From: Macrophomina tecta
Taxonomy: Eukaryota > Ascomycota > Dothideomycetes > Botryosphaeriales > Botryosphaeriaceae
Direction of reading: 5' to 3'
Assembly (NCBI GenBank): GCA_024180945.1
Contig: JAKSGN010000038.1
Location: forward strand, 1,736,001 to 1,800,000
DNA length: 64,000 nucleotides
The notes under the pieces were generated by a model. That model saw only the letters and a list, made by a program, of their open reading frames with translations. It searched no databases and was not told the DNA's origin. Numbering within the stretch: position 1 is the stretch's first letter; every line of letters starts with the position of its first letter. Positions 1-12,800 of this stretch are shown here, one piece after another. Both the position numbers and the translations under genes were made by a program.

Positions 1-3000
1 GCAATCGACGGTTGTTGTAGAGAGGATAAAGTTAGAGCTGCATAATCCATCGTGATCTAGGGCCCGCTCCGCGAACCGATTGGCTCCGAGGAGGATAGGG
101 TTTCATCTCCGCACTTCTTGCGGCTCACTTGGTGCGGCTTTTGCCCTTTCATCTCCCGCACCTTCTTCAGCGATTTCGACCCCATGACCACGGGAATCGT
201 CACCACATGTAGTCGATCTGAGCTCTGAACACTCCTATTACCTGCCTTACACTCTTATGGTTTGGCAAACGCCTACTCGTCACTTACAGTCACCTCTCTT
301 CCCCGCATTGAGCCCGCTTTTATGCGACGCGCTGCGTTCTGCTTGTTGCTTCGAACCGCTCTTCAATTCCTATTTCAAGGCGGCTTGGACCTTGCGGGCC
401 TGAAAATGCACACATTAGCGGTTAGAGTACTGAATTTCATGAATTCCACATCATTGACTGTTGGGCTATGTCCACAATCTGCACCTACGGGACTCTTTGA
501 TATTGTATCCGAGGCGCTGATCATTCGAGTGTAGATATTTCACAGTACCCTCGCAACCCACTGCTCTGCTGTATCGCTGGACCGACATTCTGCTTACCGG
601 GCCTGTTACGGTCTGGTGACCGACTGGATGTCTCGCGTCCATGCCGCGTGACGATGCTGGGTATAAGCCGCCAGAGCGATCCGATCTGCCGATCGGATAT
701 TGCTGAACCGTTTGCGCCCAATCAGCAGGAGGAGGGCACTTCGCCCACGGCCGACCGACTGGTCTGGCGCAGTCGCTTCGAGCCGCCACAAGGCCAATGT
801 GTCCCGAAGGTCCCTCTGTGTTCCAAGGATGAACTGGCGCGGACTAGTTCATCCCAGCCAGGCTGTTTCGAAGTCCATCTTATCACAGTCATCGGAAGTG
901 GGCGATAGCGCGTCAGGCCCAGTTGACGAACCCAGAAAAGGAGTCCGCGACTGAGCTCGAGCGGCCCAGGATGAAGTATTTGGCCCGCGGAAAGCGGCCG
1001 GTTGCCCCCATCTTTTTTTTTTTTTTTTTTGGGGGGGGGGGGGACTGGCTTTCTTGCCACTGGGCTTTCAGAAGCCTGGGCAGAGGGCGAACGCGTGCTA
1101 GGCCGACGCGGTAGCGTATTTAGAGACCGTGTCCTCCGCTATCGAGACTCCAGGGCTCTCTTGAGAATTTTCAGAGGATGAGAAGCGATGTTTAGGGAGA
1201 ATGTGGGGTGATTGCGAAGGCCACAGACCACCGGGACGCGATGGCGTTTTCCTAAGGAACTCGCCTTCGAGTAATTGCGGCCTCGTGTGCTCTGTCCTTC
1301 CCTCAATGAAAGCCAGCGCGCACTAACGCTGACGATCTGCCATTGCAGAGACACTGGTGCGATCATCGTCCATTCATGGAGTGGTACCTGCTGTCTTTCT
1401 ATGTTTTCCATACCGTGTGGCATGTTTAGACTGGAAACTGGAGGGAGAAACTTCGTGTCAACATAGCGGCATTTGATTAGGTTGAATAATATCGCCAACA
1501 TACTTCTTTCTATATACATTGGTGCTAGAAAACCGACCGACGTCAATGAATGGCGTGGGATAAATTGTATAATGGCCTTGTTCTAGTGCGCAGTTCTTTG
1601 TCTTTTAGGCAGAGCCAAATTTCGATATTTAGGAAGTTTGTGCCCAAGCAACAAGAGTCTATGTTGCCCAAGAGCTCTTAATTTCACAGAGAACTAAGCA
1701 TAAATGGGAAGCGCGAACTTCGTGCTCGAAGTAACTGCCGAGAGGAGTAATAGTCTGTCTGGTATTTTGCCTCACATGATTTGACGCGGTGGTTTTCAAA
1801 CCTCCAGTGATATTAGTCCATGGTCTTATTGCTAAGTTAAACGCTGGTGCATTCGGTATTGGGAAGGTATTGCGCCGGAGGCAACACGCTGAAAGTGGAA
1901 TCGATGGGGTATCTGGGAGGCCGGGGCAGAATAATGTTTGTAGAGATAACACATGCCTCATTCAGATCCGAGATTTACTCAAACACAAAACAGCATCGAG
2001 AGCCGGCCAAGTTCTAATCTTGGGAGTCTTCCCAGAAGACGTTGGTTGCTGTCTCTCTATCTTTGCAGCAGGCCAGCAGCTTCACGCGTATGTCAATGTA
2101 CCGCCCTCACACCCGCCCTAAAAACAACGCCCCCGAAAGTGAGAAAATTCAAGGAGAGGTGACGGTCTTCCTTTGTTCAGTGTAAGAAAAACCAAGTAGC
2201 ATCCAAATACGTGGCGCGAAACATCAGAATTACTTCATTCACACAGGCTGTGGATTTCAAATCGTCGCGCATGCTTGCAAAGATCCTGGACTTACTAATC
2301 CACGGAATCACTTACGGTCAGACCTAGAAACTTTTCGTGGCGCAGTATTAGCTTTCAATAAAATGCGTTAGTCGCCTTTGCGCCAACGCAAGATGGGCAG
2401 TTAATTTCCAAATTCGCTACTCCACCAAAAAGGTGAGAAGACAAGGGTATAACACCGCGGAAACACAGTTATGCGGTTTACCGTGTTTCGCAGGCGAAAC
2501 ACCCTTCAACAGCCGTCAAGCATTTCGGTCTAAAGAATTCAGTTTAGTCAATAAGCTTTCTGCTTGACTCCTCGGTCCCGGCCAGCCCCGGACCTAGATC
2601 TTTCAAACTTTCGTCCGGTGTTTGAGTCAAATGCTACTCCATTACTAACTGCCTTTCTCTATTCGTACTTTCCTGACACTCCTTGGGAGCCATGCCGCGC
2701 TTGTAGTCTGGGCAGGCGCATTAATGCGAGATCATGCTTGAATGATTGCCATGTAAAGCGAGATTGACCGCCTCAGGTACATATACATCAGGAGCAGAAG
2801 GCCAATGTATTCTGTGATGAGAATGAGCTTTTTTTTTTTTTTTTTCCCTTTTTTCTTTGAAGCGGTAACATCCACGGATGGCGCAGTAGATAGCCCGACA
2901 AGGTCTAGAGACGGCTGGACCACAGGACTCAGAGACGAATGACAAGCGGCATTTCAAATCTTTTATCCTTCGAGTAACGCAAGACCAAAGGTTGGAATTT

Positions 3001-3636
3001 CAGAATCTCCATTCATTTTTCCCCAGCTACCTGCGCTAAGTATTCAAAATCTACATCAATGCTACCTAAATCGCTACCTACAATTTATCCATTTGTAGGA
3101 TGAAAATGAACAAACACTTCAAGCCCTTCTCTCCACTGCTGGCTCTCGTCTCCTATTTTGTCTAGCAGATAGAGATTTCTGGAACTTCCGTGCCAATCTT
3201 TAACCGACAACAGGGGTATGCGATATACAGAAGCGGAGATGTAAAGAAAAAGGTCGTCACCGAAAAAACAAGGAAAAAGGATATCCCAAGCACAAAAACC
3301 ATTTCTTTGGTTGAAGAGAGTCGTAACGGGTCGTGGTAGTCGTCTTGTGTTCACAGAACTGGAAAACCAAGAAGTACGCGTAAAGGGTATATAGCCGACC
3401 AGCAGAGACAAATCTGCTTGAAAACATAGCATAGAAAGGAACAAAATGAAATAAAAATAAAATGAAAGCTCGGAAGGGAGCTGGGCAAGGAACACGAGTA
3501 GAGAGGATCATCTCACTTTAGATAAGGAGATACGAAACAGCGGAGAAAATGAAAGCGAGTCAGTAGAGGTGAGATAAGGGGTGAGAGGGAAGACGTGGGG
3601 CCAACGCGGCGCTTCAGTTGAGACATGGCCGGGCGG
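1..3636. other. Gene-free stretch at left edge
   Basis: I see no recognisable gene here. Open frames on both strands are short (up to about 135 codons) and match no family I know. Notable contents are a T18-G13 homopolymer block at 1013-1043 and a T run near 2831-2845. The last few hundred bases (about 3080-3636) lie beyond the stop codon of the SAM/PH gene and probably include its 3' untranslated region. Confidence 0.6.
1013..1043. repeat. T18-G13 homopolymer junction
   Basis: Eighteen T are followed directly by thirteen G on the + strand. Such a junction may be genuine low-complexity DNA or a sequencing or assembly artefact. No coding function is seen nearby. Confidence 0.85.
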
Positions 3637-6220
3637 TTAGATGGCGTTGCCATTTACCTCAACCTCATAGCCTTCACCCTTGGCCTTGAGCGCCTTGGCC
3701 AGCATGAGCTCACGCATCCAGTCAATGCGCTCATCGCGCGTCTTGACCGCAAAATGGTGCGTCTTGCCGTGCGCCACTGCTTTCTTCACCACGCGCTTCT
3801 CCGCATCTGGGGGCCCAGTAGGAACAAGCTGAAAGGTGAAGGCTGCGCCAGGCGGGCCACTGCCCTCACTCTCCTTCTTATTAGCGAGCTTGAGACCTCT
3901 GAGCTTAGCAGCAAGCTTGTTAGATGCAAGCGAGCTGCAGGCGACGGCATACTCATCGACATCGATGGTGTCTAGCGCCATCGCTGCAGGCACGTCAGAG
4001 GCATGCATAGCAAGTCGAGTACCCGTGAGACGAAAGTGCTGATCTTGCCACTCGTGCCGCAGCAGTCGAGTGCGGCGCTTCTTCATCCAACCAGCATGAT
4101 TAACACCTGCATATTGCGAGTGGGCGTCGGCATGCTGCGCCTCATAACGCGCCAACAGGTGCTGTTTCAGGTCGTCTGACGCAGAGGATGACGCTGCAGA
4201 GTGCTTGGCTTGCTGATGATCTTGCAGAGCCCGCGATTGGCCAGCCAGAGCCTGTTGGCCAGAGGCGCTATTGCGGAGCGTCGTAGCAGAGTATTCCGGA
4301 TCCGAGTGGGGGCTGAAAACTTCGCCCTCCTGCACCGGTGGCAAAGCGAACGACGGACGCTGCCAATCAGCAGCGCGCGAGAGATTGCTGCTTCGCTGAA
4401 CAGGATCGCGATACTGCATGCTTGGCGGTACAGACTGGCTCACATCGCGCGAGACAGGGCCGAGGTTCACCTGTGTCAGCGGAACGTCCATTTCGGATGC
4501 AGGCGTGCCGAAGCGGTAAAGGCCGGGAGAAGCATTGGCGGTTCGGCACGGAGAGAAGGTGTTCATATATTCGCCAGGGTGTACTTGCTGAGGGGTGTAG
4601 TAGGGCTGCGCAGAATTGGAGCGCGGGATTTGCAGCTTCGGCAGGCTCCTCAAATTGGGGTTGGAGGGTTGCGTATCTTGCGGAGGCTGTAGAGGGGGGA
4701 ACATCTCCAGGGGCGGTGTCGTGGCGCGCTCGTCTTCATACTGCTGCATTTGCGGGGGTTCCATGTGCTGCAAGTTGAGGAATTGCTTGACATTCTCTTG
4801 TGGATCACGCGACTCTACACGTCGTAGCGATTCTTCAGTCGGTTGAACGAACTGAGGCAATTGTCCCGGGCCAAGGAGGTCAGAAGAAGCAACGACTGAG
4901 GGCAGAGCATCTGACGTCGGCCGGTATACGTTGTCGACGACTTTGTTCGCGGCACCGGCGTTGCCAGGGTCTCCGGCGATAAAGATATGACCCCCTTTCT
5001 CGGGCGAGATGGGAAAGCCGTGTTCTTGCTGCAACCGCTGATAAAGTCGCTGCTGTTTCCTCCATTTGTGGCAACGTTCACCCTTCGCACACTTGTGAGG
5101 CTTGGGGAGGAGTTGCTCAATAGCTACAATGGACACAGATTCGGCTGGGGTGATGACATCGTCGCCATGCCGATGCTTGCGTCCCCTCCTCTTGCGGTGG
5201 CCGCCAGGAGTCGTTGGCTCGTCATTGCCCTCGTTGCAATCGCCGCGCCGATGGCGCGACTTGGAACGATCACGGTTGCGCGACTGCTCGCGGGTGCTGC
5301 GCGTCCGACTGATGCCTGTGGGAGGGCGGCTGATATCCTGGAAAGGAGTGGGGACGGGACTGACTCGGCCATCGTTGCCCCTGAGCGCGTCGATGTGGTT
5401 CCACAGCTGATGCCTTTTGCCGAAAGAGGAAATCTCGAGCTCCTTTAGATCCTCGAACTGCATATCAAGAAGCACGGCGCCAGTGATGTCGTGCTTCTCG
5501 AATTTCTCGATGATTGCGTCTTCGAAGCCCAGGCTTGCCATCCACGACGCGACCTGCAGCGCGGACCAGCAGCGGACGTCAGACTCATCCTCGTCGTCGT
5601 GATCGGAGTACTCGTGTGGGTCGTACGCATAAGCGTAGGGAACCGGTGTCGGCTCGTCCCTGAAAGCGGTGTCGGCTCGGAAGGCGGTCTCGGCCCTGGG
5701 CGGCGAATGCTTCGGCATGAGGGGAGACATCTGCAGCGCGTACTCGTAGTTGAATTCCGCCGAAGACAGGGAAGAACGGAAGAGGTGGGGGCCTCGCGGC
5801 CCGTCCACGGGCTTGACCTCCTGCATCTGCTGCCGGAGGTCGAACTGGAAATGCCGGCTCGAGTGCGGCGTGGGCACCTCATCGTAGGTTGATATTGTCG
5901 TCTGGCTCTTTCTGCTGTCATTCTGCGCCTGTGAGCATGGCGCCGTGGGGGAATTGCGCAGAGGGACATACGGATTCGAAGCTGAACTTGGGCGACTGCG
6001 TGTCCTCCTCGAACTCGCTCGAGTCATCTTCGAAGTCGGTGTCAAAGATCTCGGTGGCCTCGGAGACGGGCCGCGGCTTGTCGGAGCGGACGGCAAAGAA
6101 GGACTGCATCTTGCCGCGCTGGAACATCTCGACGCCCGGGGGCAGCGGCGTCATGGGAGTTTGGGCCTCCTGCATAGGGAGATTAGGCGAGGTCGCGGAG
6201 AGGCTGCGAGGACGTACCAT
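3637..6220 (-). CDS. SAM- and PH-domain scaffold protein (Boi-like)
   Basis: Exons on the minus strand are 6220-5972 and 5928-3637, giving about 846 residues. The 43-base intron (5929-5971) has a GTATGT donor and joins the frames in phase 0. A SAM domain lies at about residues 203-267, preceded by a Glu/Asp-rich stretch. A PH domain fills the C-terminus (about 694-835), with a Trp-Met-Lys-Lys-Arg start and a C-terminal helix containing the usual Trp. The middle is Ser/Pro/Gln-rich and probably disordered, apart from a basic Cys/His/Trp patch. SAM plus PH resembles yeast Boi1/Boi2, which act in polarised growth and Cdc42 signalling, but no SH3 domain is visible, so the assignment is by architecture only. 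The start at 6220 extends the longer single frame into an acidic N-terminus. It is divergent from the Zn2Cys6 gene. Confidence 0.85.
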
Positions 6221-6930
6221 GGTGTTGAGGCTGGGCGCCGCGCGGGCAGCGTGAGGATTTCAGGCTGGAGGCTACGTGGACGGGCGGACTAGGAGTTTTC
6301 TTTGGGCGCAGATCTACATGGGTCACAGAATGGGGGCAAGCAGGACGGAAACACGTATGCGGGCCCTGCGGGCGGTGGGCGCTATCGTGGGTTTTAGTAT
6401 GTCAAACAGGCGTGAGGATGAGACGCCGGGGGGGCCCAATGGTGGGCGGACGGGCGATGCGGTGTGGTGGCATGGATTGCAGAGCGTGCGGCGGACAGCG
6501 CGGAAGCGTCGCCCAAGCACAATGCTCGGCCAATCCGGGCGGGCGACGGGTGCTGCGGGCGCTGAGTGGGCGCCCGAGTCGGCGCTTAAATAGGGCAGCA
6601 CAAGCAAGATCCCCGCAACGGCCGCCCATTCGCCGCGCCCTGTGAGGCCGGGGCGCCTCATTGCCCAATCCAGGCCGTTTTGCTGCATATTAATAGCGGC
6701 CATCACGCGCCAAGGCGCCGGGATCCTCAGGAAGGGCCGTCTCGCTTCGGCACGACAGACGCGGGACGACGAGGAGCGTGCGAGGCGTGCAGCGTGGCTG
6801 CCATGGCCTTCCCGTTTTCTGCCAGCTGCTCCCGTGCCACTACATGTACATGCGCATGCGACGCGCGATCCATGGAACCTGGGAACATTGGAACTTCGTG
6901 TGTGCGACGCGTGCCAGTGCAAGGGCGGCG

Positions 6931-6970
6931 CGATGCGATGCGATGCGATGCGATGCGATGCGATGCGATG
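6931..6970. repeat. (CGATG)8 pentanucleotide microsatellite
   Basis: Eight perfect tandem copies of CGATG are readable directly. The flanks are GC-rich with degenerate copies (for example a CGAAG just after). The pentamer is not a multiple of three, which argues against a coding origin. Confidence 0.95.
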
Positions 6971-7023
6971 CGAAGCGCTGTGATGCGAGGCGGTCGCGGC
7001 GGGCGGGAGGCGGGTGGACGACG

Positions 7024-7050
7024 GGCTGGCTGGCTGGCTGGCTGGCTGGC
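7024..7050. repeat. (GGCT)6.75 tetranucleotide microsatellite
   Basis: Almost seven perfect GGCT units lie about 55 bases to the right of the pentamer array, inside the same noncoding region. Confidence 0.95.
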
Positions 7051-9409
7051 GGCGGGCGCGCGCAGCGGGCGGGCGAGACGCGGATCAACAACGGCCGGGC
7101 GGGCGTGCTTGCGTGACCTTGTTTCCCTCGGATCTGCCGCTAATGGGCCAGCTCTTGATCTGATCTCGACGCGTCGCACTCCCGTGCCCCGCGTGGGAGG
7201 CGAAAATTTGCCAGACCGCAAAAGGGGCGTTGGGAGCGTAGGGCAGCAATGGCCGGGAGGCCTTTCAATGCGTGCGGCTGGGGGGCGCGCAAGAACGCCG
7301 CCGTGCCTGCGTCATGCCGGAAGCATCTTCCCCGAGCCGACGACTCGACAGCACACAATGCAGCGCAGACGGCCACGCATGTTGTTGTCTCTGCCGGTGC
7401 GCGCTGGCTGCTCGCGCTGCTGCCTGCGTCAATCTCGACTCAATTAAACACCAATTTCCACCGTATCCTGCGTACCACCGCCCGGCCGCGCGCACCTGTG
7501 ACGGCGTTGTCTTCACCAGAGCCTCGGGTGCAGACGACCAGACCGCTCCTTCACGTTGCACCGCCCAAGCTCCGAGGCCGACGGCGGTGACCATGCGAGC
7601 GGCCAACCAGCCTGCGAACGCCTCCTCCATCTTCTCACATGACCGCGCGCCCTATGCGGCCCAGTCCACTTCTATCCACTCGGTGCAACCAGCGCAGGAA
7701 AATTTCTGTTCGGCGGGGCGTCGATGGCGAGGATTGCTTCCGTCTGCGTGCGTGCTCCACCGCGATGACTCTGCCGTGTATCGTCGCCTCGCCGTCCGCT
7801 TCCGTGCGCATACTTTGATCGTGCAGTTCTGGTGCAGCCAGCCAGCCTGCGAACGGCCGGCAGCAAAGAAGCGTCTGCTCGGAGATTGAGCTGGCCATGG
7901 ATCCCATGCCGGCTGCCAGCGCACCCCGCCATTTGCCTCTCCGTTGCTCTATTCGCCATCACACCACTGCGCCCACCTCTGCCCTCCGAGAGTCGCCCCG
8001 CGAAGCTCGCAGCAGTGAGGCTTCCCAGGAGGAATCCGTCGAATAGCCACAGCAGCCGCGACAAGAGCGCCCACCGAGTCACTCGAGCAACGAGTCGTCT
8101 CCAATTTACCACCGTCACGGGCGGGCTCGAGTCAGGTGGGTACGTATCTGCCGGCTCGCATTCGCCAGTCGAGGTCAGCCGGGCATATTAGGAAATCTTG
8201 TCGGGACCCAATCAGCGCGCGTCGCCGGCCATGCTGCTGGACGGACTAATTATGGTGGGCCCCGGCGCCTAATTAGCCTGCAATTGTACGCCCGATGGAG
8301 GCATTTAGTCGTCTTTATTTTTGTCGAATGAGTGCCGACCGCTGCGGGTGGGCCTGGTCCCTGCCAGCTCAATCTCTGTCCTTTGCTCTCCACACCCGTC
8401 GGGCTGCGCGATTGGCAGAGACGGCAGCGCCCGAGGCGCATGGTCCCCAGCCTAAACTAGCGGAGCGAGAGCTTGTCATGCACCACGCACCACCATCACA
8501 TCGCGCTGCAGCCAACGACTGCTGGGAATACCGCGGAGTTCCAGCCGACGACGCCTGTCATGGCTGGGAAAAATGTCGCCTGGTGCTGCCGGATCCAAGC
8601 CCACGGCCGATGTCGTCGTAACGTTACACCAATCTGCTCTTGTACGCCTTCCAAGCCCGGCCTCCTTCCCCAACCGCTCCTCCGCTGTCTTGGGCACTCC
8701 AGATGCTGTGTCCGCGCGAACTCTGTCCGCAGCACCGCGGCTCGGCCGCGCTGCTCAGGGTCCCCCCGACATCCCACTCAGCACACGGCCTTCCTCCTTG
8801 GGCTGCAGACGCTCCCGCGCCGTGGTACAGCACGCAGTGACAGCAGCGGCGTCATCGCCATCCGCATTGGCAATATTCATGCGTTGTGATCGTCATTGAT
8901 CATCTCGAGTAACGGGCGGCCCGCTCAGCCCTCAGCGCGCGCTGCAAGTATTCCCCTGATGCGTCTTGCTGCTGGCAGCCACTCAGGCCGGGCCAAGAAA
9001 GTAAGATCACTGTCACGACATTTTTTCCGCAAATGCCCCAAGCGGGACCCTTTCCTGGACGCTTGCCAGCCTAAACTCTATCTCGTTTCTCCTCCGCACC
9101 CTGCCTTGGCGGATCTGCCCAAGGAAGATAGCCCGTCGATAGCTGTCCGCCGACCGAGCGTACCCCTCTTTGGAGCTTGGGCCAGCAGTGGGCTCGCCGC
9201 GGCGGCTCTCAAAAATAGCGTGCATTCGTGCATGTGGCCCGGGCGTGGGCGACGAGCAACCAACCATTCGTTTACCACCAATCGCCGACGCCTGCACCCC
9301 TCCTTCGTGGCACTCGGGCTTGTTTTCCCAGCCTCCGGGCCTAACCCGCTGCAGCCCTCTAAGAATAGATGTGGAGCTATTAGCTGCCTTTTGCACGCTT
9401 TCCGGAGCA

Positions 9410-9415
9410 TATAAG
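9410..9415 (+). promoter_or_regulatory. Possible TATA element of Zn2Cys6 gene
   Basis: TATAAG about 240 bases upstream of the chosen start codon is the clearest TATA-like element near the gene, and it is followed by CT-rich DNA typical of fungal leaders. This is sequence inspection only; the transcription start is unknown. Confidence 0.25.
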
Positions 9416-9653
9416 GCACTCGTCCGCTCCGTCCTAGGAAGGCAGCAGCACCGGCCTGAATAATTTGCCCTCTTTTTCGTTTCTTACCTCCAGTCCAAAG
9501 TCCGCGGGTCAGACTTTGGTTTTCAATCATTAATCTAATAGTGTTCCGCTTGATCCTCACTGTCCCTTACGGATCCCTCCCGCCGTGCATTAGCGGCATT
9601 GCGCATAGCATTGTTTTATCGGCTTCTTATAAACACCGTCCAAGAACTTCCCG

Positions 9654-11671
9654 ATGTCGTCTGCCACATCGGCCTCCGTCTCGAAACCTTCCACCACCAT
9701 GGTCGGCACCAACATGGCCGCGAGCGCCAAACAATCTTCGACAAAGATGCACAGGAGATCGCGCACCGGTATGCGCCCTGTCCTCGTCGCGCCGTCTCTC
9801 GTGCTGACCCTGCTGTAGGCTGTTTCACATGTCGGTTACGGAGGAAGAAGTGCGATGAGGGCAAGCCCAGCTGCAAGGCTTGCAGACATCTCGGTCTCCA
9901 ATGCGAGTATAAACGACCCATGTGGTGGAGCAACAACGAGCATCGTCGCGCCCACAAGGAAAAGATCAAGAACATCATCAAGCGCACCAAGCTCAACGAG
10001 AAGTCCTCGCAAGCTATCCCACTGAACCCCAACACGCCTCCGAGCCTCTGCCACTCTTTGCCGACTTCCGATTCCTATTCCGATGGCCACTCCAAGACCC
10101 GCGCCGCCTCCATCGACTCGCAATTCTCCGGCGACTTCAACCACGTCTCACCTCCGCACATTTACTCCGTTGGCATGCCTCAGCCTATGTACGACTCGTA
10201 CCACCAGTTTCAGCAGTACCCTCCGTACGAGGTGGACATTAAGACTGAGCGGCAAATGTTTGTCAACGATATTCCCACCCGAAGGGACTCCACAATCTCA
10301 ACCTTCAGCACCTTCCAACCGCCGGCGCTCAACGGCCTCCCGATCTGCCCCGAAAACTGGGTCCACCAGGATTTCTTCGAGCAGAAGGAGGAATTCACCG
10401 AGGAGCCTCTTGACTTCAATTTTTTCGACTTCCCGCACGGACCATTTACTCCCTCGCACCAGGCCACCATTCAAGTTGAGGAGGGCGATCAGCACTTGCT
10501 CAACCATTTCATTGACAACGTGCTTCGCCTGATATTCCCGATTCTGGAAGTCAACCAGCACGGGTCGGCTCGTTCAGATGTCGTCCTTCCCGCGCTCGAA
10601 TCCAACAAGTGCTACCTTCACTGCTGCCTTAGCATCGCTGCTCAGCATCTGAAGAACTCCGAGCACCTTGAGGGCGAGCAGATTGACAATGACATCGTGC
10701 GCCATCGCTACCAGACCATCTCCGAGCTGTGCGAAGCTCTCGGGCGGGACACTGACCATATGCAAATTCTCGAGGCCGCTCTTGCCATGATCTTTTTCCA
10801 GTGCGCCGTCGGCCGCCCCGATGATTCTCTTCCGGACATTCCGTGGCACTCACACTTCCAGGCCGCCCAGAGCTTGATTGAGAAGCTCGAGCTTCCTCAG
10901 CACCTGCTCGCGCTCAACGGAGACCCCCACGCGCAGCCGCCGTTCAACATGACTCTTGCCTCCTGGATCGATATCCTGGGTGCGACCATGCTTGGAAGGT
11001 CCCCGCTCTTTGCGCACTGCTACCGTGAGAAGATGCTGGCCAGCTCACCGACCGGACTCGCCGAACTCATGGGCTGCGACGATCGGATCATGTATTTGAT
11101 TTCCGAGATTGCATGTCTCGAAGCGGTGAAGATGGAGAACATGGATGATGTCACGCTGTGCGCACACATCAAGCTGCTGGGTGACCAAATCAACCTGACG
11201 GAGCAGGCGGCGGCCCCGTTGGATAATTGCTACTCGTCCACGGGTGCCATTCGTCCGAAACAGTTGAAGTCGAACATGACGACCGTCTTCCGCATTGCGG
11301 CACGCATCTATCTGTGTAGCCTAGTGCCCGACTTTGATCGACAGTCCCCCACAAGCGTGAGCCTGGTGGATCAGCTGACCGAGGCGATGAACTTCATTCC
11401 CGCCGGACCCGAGGGCTTCGACCGCTCTCTGGTCTGGCCGCTCCTCATTGCGGGATCTTACTCGCTCGAGGGCTCGGCATTCCGGTCCATGTTTGCAGAG
11501 CGCGCCGCACTTATGGGAGAAACAGCCGAGGTCGGCTCTTTTGGCCGTATCAGGGAGCTCCTGAAGGATGTGTGGGCCATCAATGACGACAACCTCTCCA
11601 GGGGTGACAATCGGAGCGTCCACTGGCGGGACGTGATGCACCAGAAGGGCTGGGACTTCCTGTTGATCTAG
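9654..11671 (+). CDS. Zn2Cys6 fungal transcription factor
   Basis: Exons are 9654-9768 and 9819-11671, giving 655 residues. The 50-base intron has a GTATGC donor, a CTGAC branch site and TAG acceptor, and interrupts the codon just before the zinc cluster. After splicing, the binuclear cluster reads C40-x2-C43-x6-C50-x6-C57-x2-C60-x6-C67 and is preceded by basic residues. A basic linker with a Trp-Trp pair and Lys-rich segment follows. The remaining ~550 residues are helical with the Leu-rich character of the fungal regulator middle region. The cluster and linker recall developmental regulators of the Pro1/RosA-NosA group, but this is from memory and unverified. The protein should act in the nucleus on DNA; targets are unknown. 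The start was chosen because it gives a compact N-terminus in frame across the intron. Confidence 0.9.
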
Positions 11672-12800
11672 AAGCCCGCCCATTGGTGCATCCTGGTCCC
11701 TTTGCACCCTGAGCAAACGCATCGGAAGTACATAGCATTCGAAAAACGATGAGACGGCCGATATACCCAAAAATACCCGCAAGGACAGCAGGATCAACGA
11801 CATACATACACAACACTACCTTTCTTCTGCACATAATTCTTTTTTTTTCCACCATCGCTTTATACCCACCCTTTTAATTTTCTCCCGCATTGATTAGACA
11901 GTAAGCATCTGAAGGGAATTGCATTGTCTGGCTTACGGCGTTCAGGAGAACAAAGCAGTACCGGATGACTTGATGAGTTCGGATGCATGTTCAAGACATC
12001 TTTCACACTTGGCTTCGTGCGCCGAGTGTCTCTGGGGGTGATTTGGGGGCCAATTTCTCAAGCTGATTTTGCCATTTGCTGCGGATAGGGGGACACCGGA
12101 TATTTGTCGCGGAAGCAGTGTTATGAAGACATTTCAGCGAGTGTACCATAGACAGAGCATTTACTTAGGACAGGAAGCCTGAAGAGATTCTCGGAATGAA
12201 GGGGATCTCGCTGATCGCTATTAAGAATAAGGGTTCGAGGCGCCGGACGTGATTGCTGAGAGCGAAATTGGGGCCAATAGGGAATTAGGGGTCGCGCGGA
12301 TTTCTATGTAGTTTTAGAGCCGGGGGGGGGGGAAGGGGGGCTTCCAGCACGTCTATTCGTTGGGCCAAGGGTTCACAGGCTCGTCCAGCCGTCGGCCAGC
12401 GGTGCCTATCGGGCCGGCGTGGGATCGCATGCGGTTCTCCAGGGGTGAGATTAGAGGTCTGGAGGGGAGGGAGGCGTAAAATTTGGCCAATCTCGATTAT
12501 GTTACAGCAGAGTGGTGCTCGGCGCGGATGACTACGCATGAGTAGCACGGGCCAAGAATAAGACGGAGTATTTCCAAAAATAGAAGTCCACCAAGAAATC
12601 AGACGGCACTGTTGCTTCAGAGAGAGATGGCTCGCAGACTGCCTGTACGTCAAGTCTTACGCCGCCTGCCGCTATCGACCGTGTAGCCATTTTTGAAGCG
12701 ACTAGGTATTGGGAACACCACCAGCCATAGTCTCTCCACTCCGCCGGACCTGATCGAGCACTCCGCATCGCTCCACCCGCTCTTGCACCTGCGCTTCGTA
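11672..12800. other. Intergenic region with G11 run
   Basis: It holds the presumed 3' end of the Zn2Cys6 gene and the promoter of the next gene. A run of 11 G lies at 12322-12332, followed two bases later by six more G. The frame of the downstream gene is open back to 12693 but lacks an earlier ATG that I would prefer. No other gene is seen. Confidence 0.6.

Larger units (their letters stand above)
6221..9653. other. Long divergent intergenic region
   Basis: This 3.4 kb separates the SAM/PH gene (-) from the Zn2Cys6 regulator (+). It is GC-rich on the left and more mixed on the right. It contains two microsatellites (listed separately), many CT-rich tracts and a TATAAG at 9410-9415. Frames on both strands are open but show no known domain and mirror each other, as expected of GC-biased noncoding DNA. 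I infer an extended promoter and leader for the regulator. Confidence 0.55.

Noticed and set aside
2870..2945. tRNA-like stretch (TGGCGCAGTAGATAGC resembles an A box)
   Set aside because: No B box with TTCGA and no closing acceptor stem follow. A similar partial match near 33915 fails the same way.
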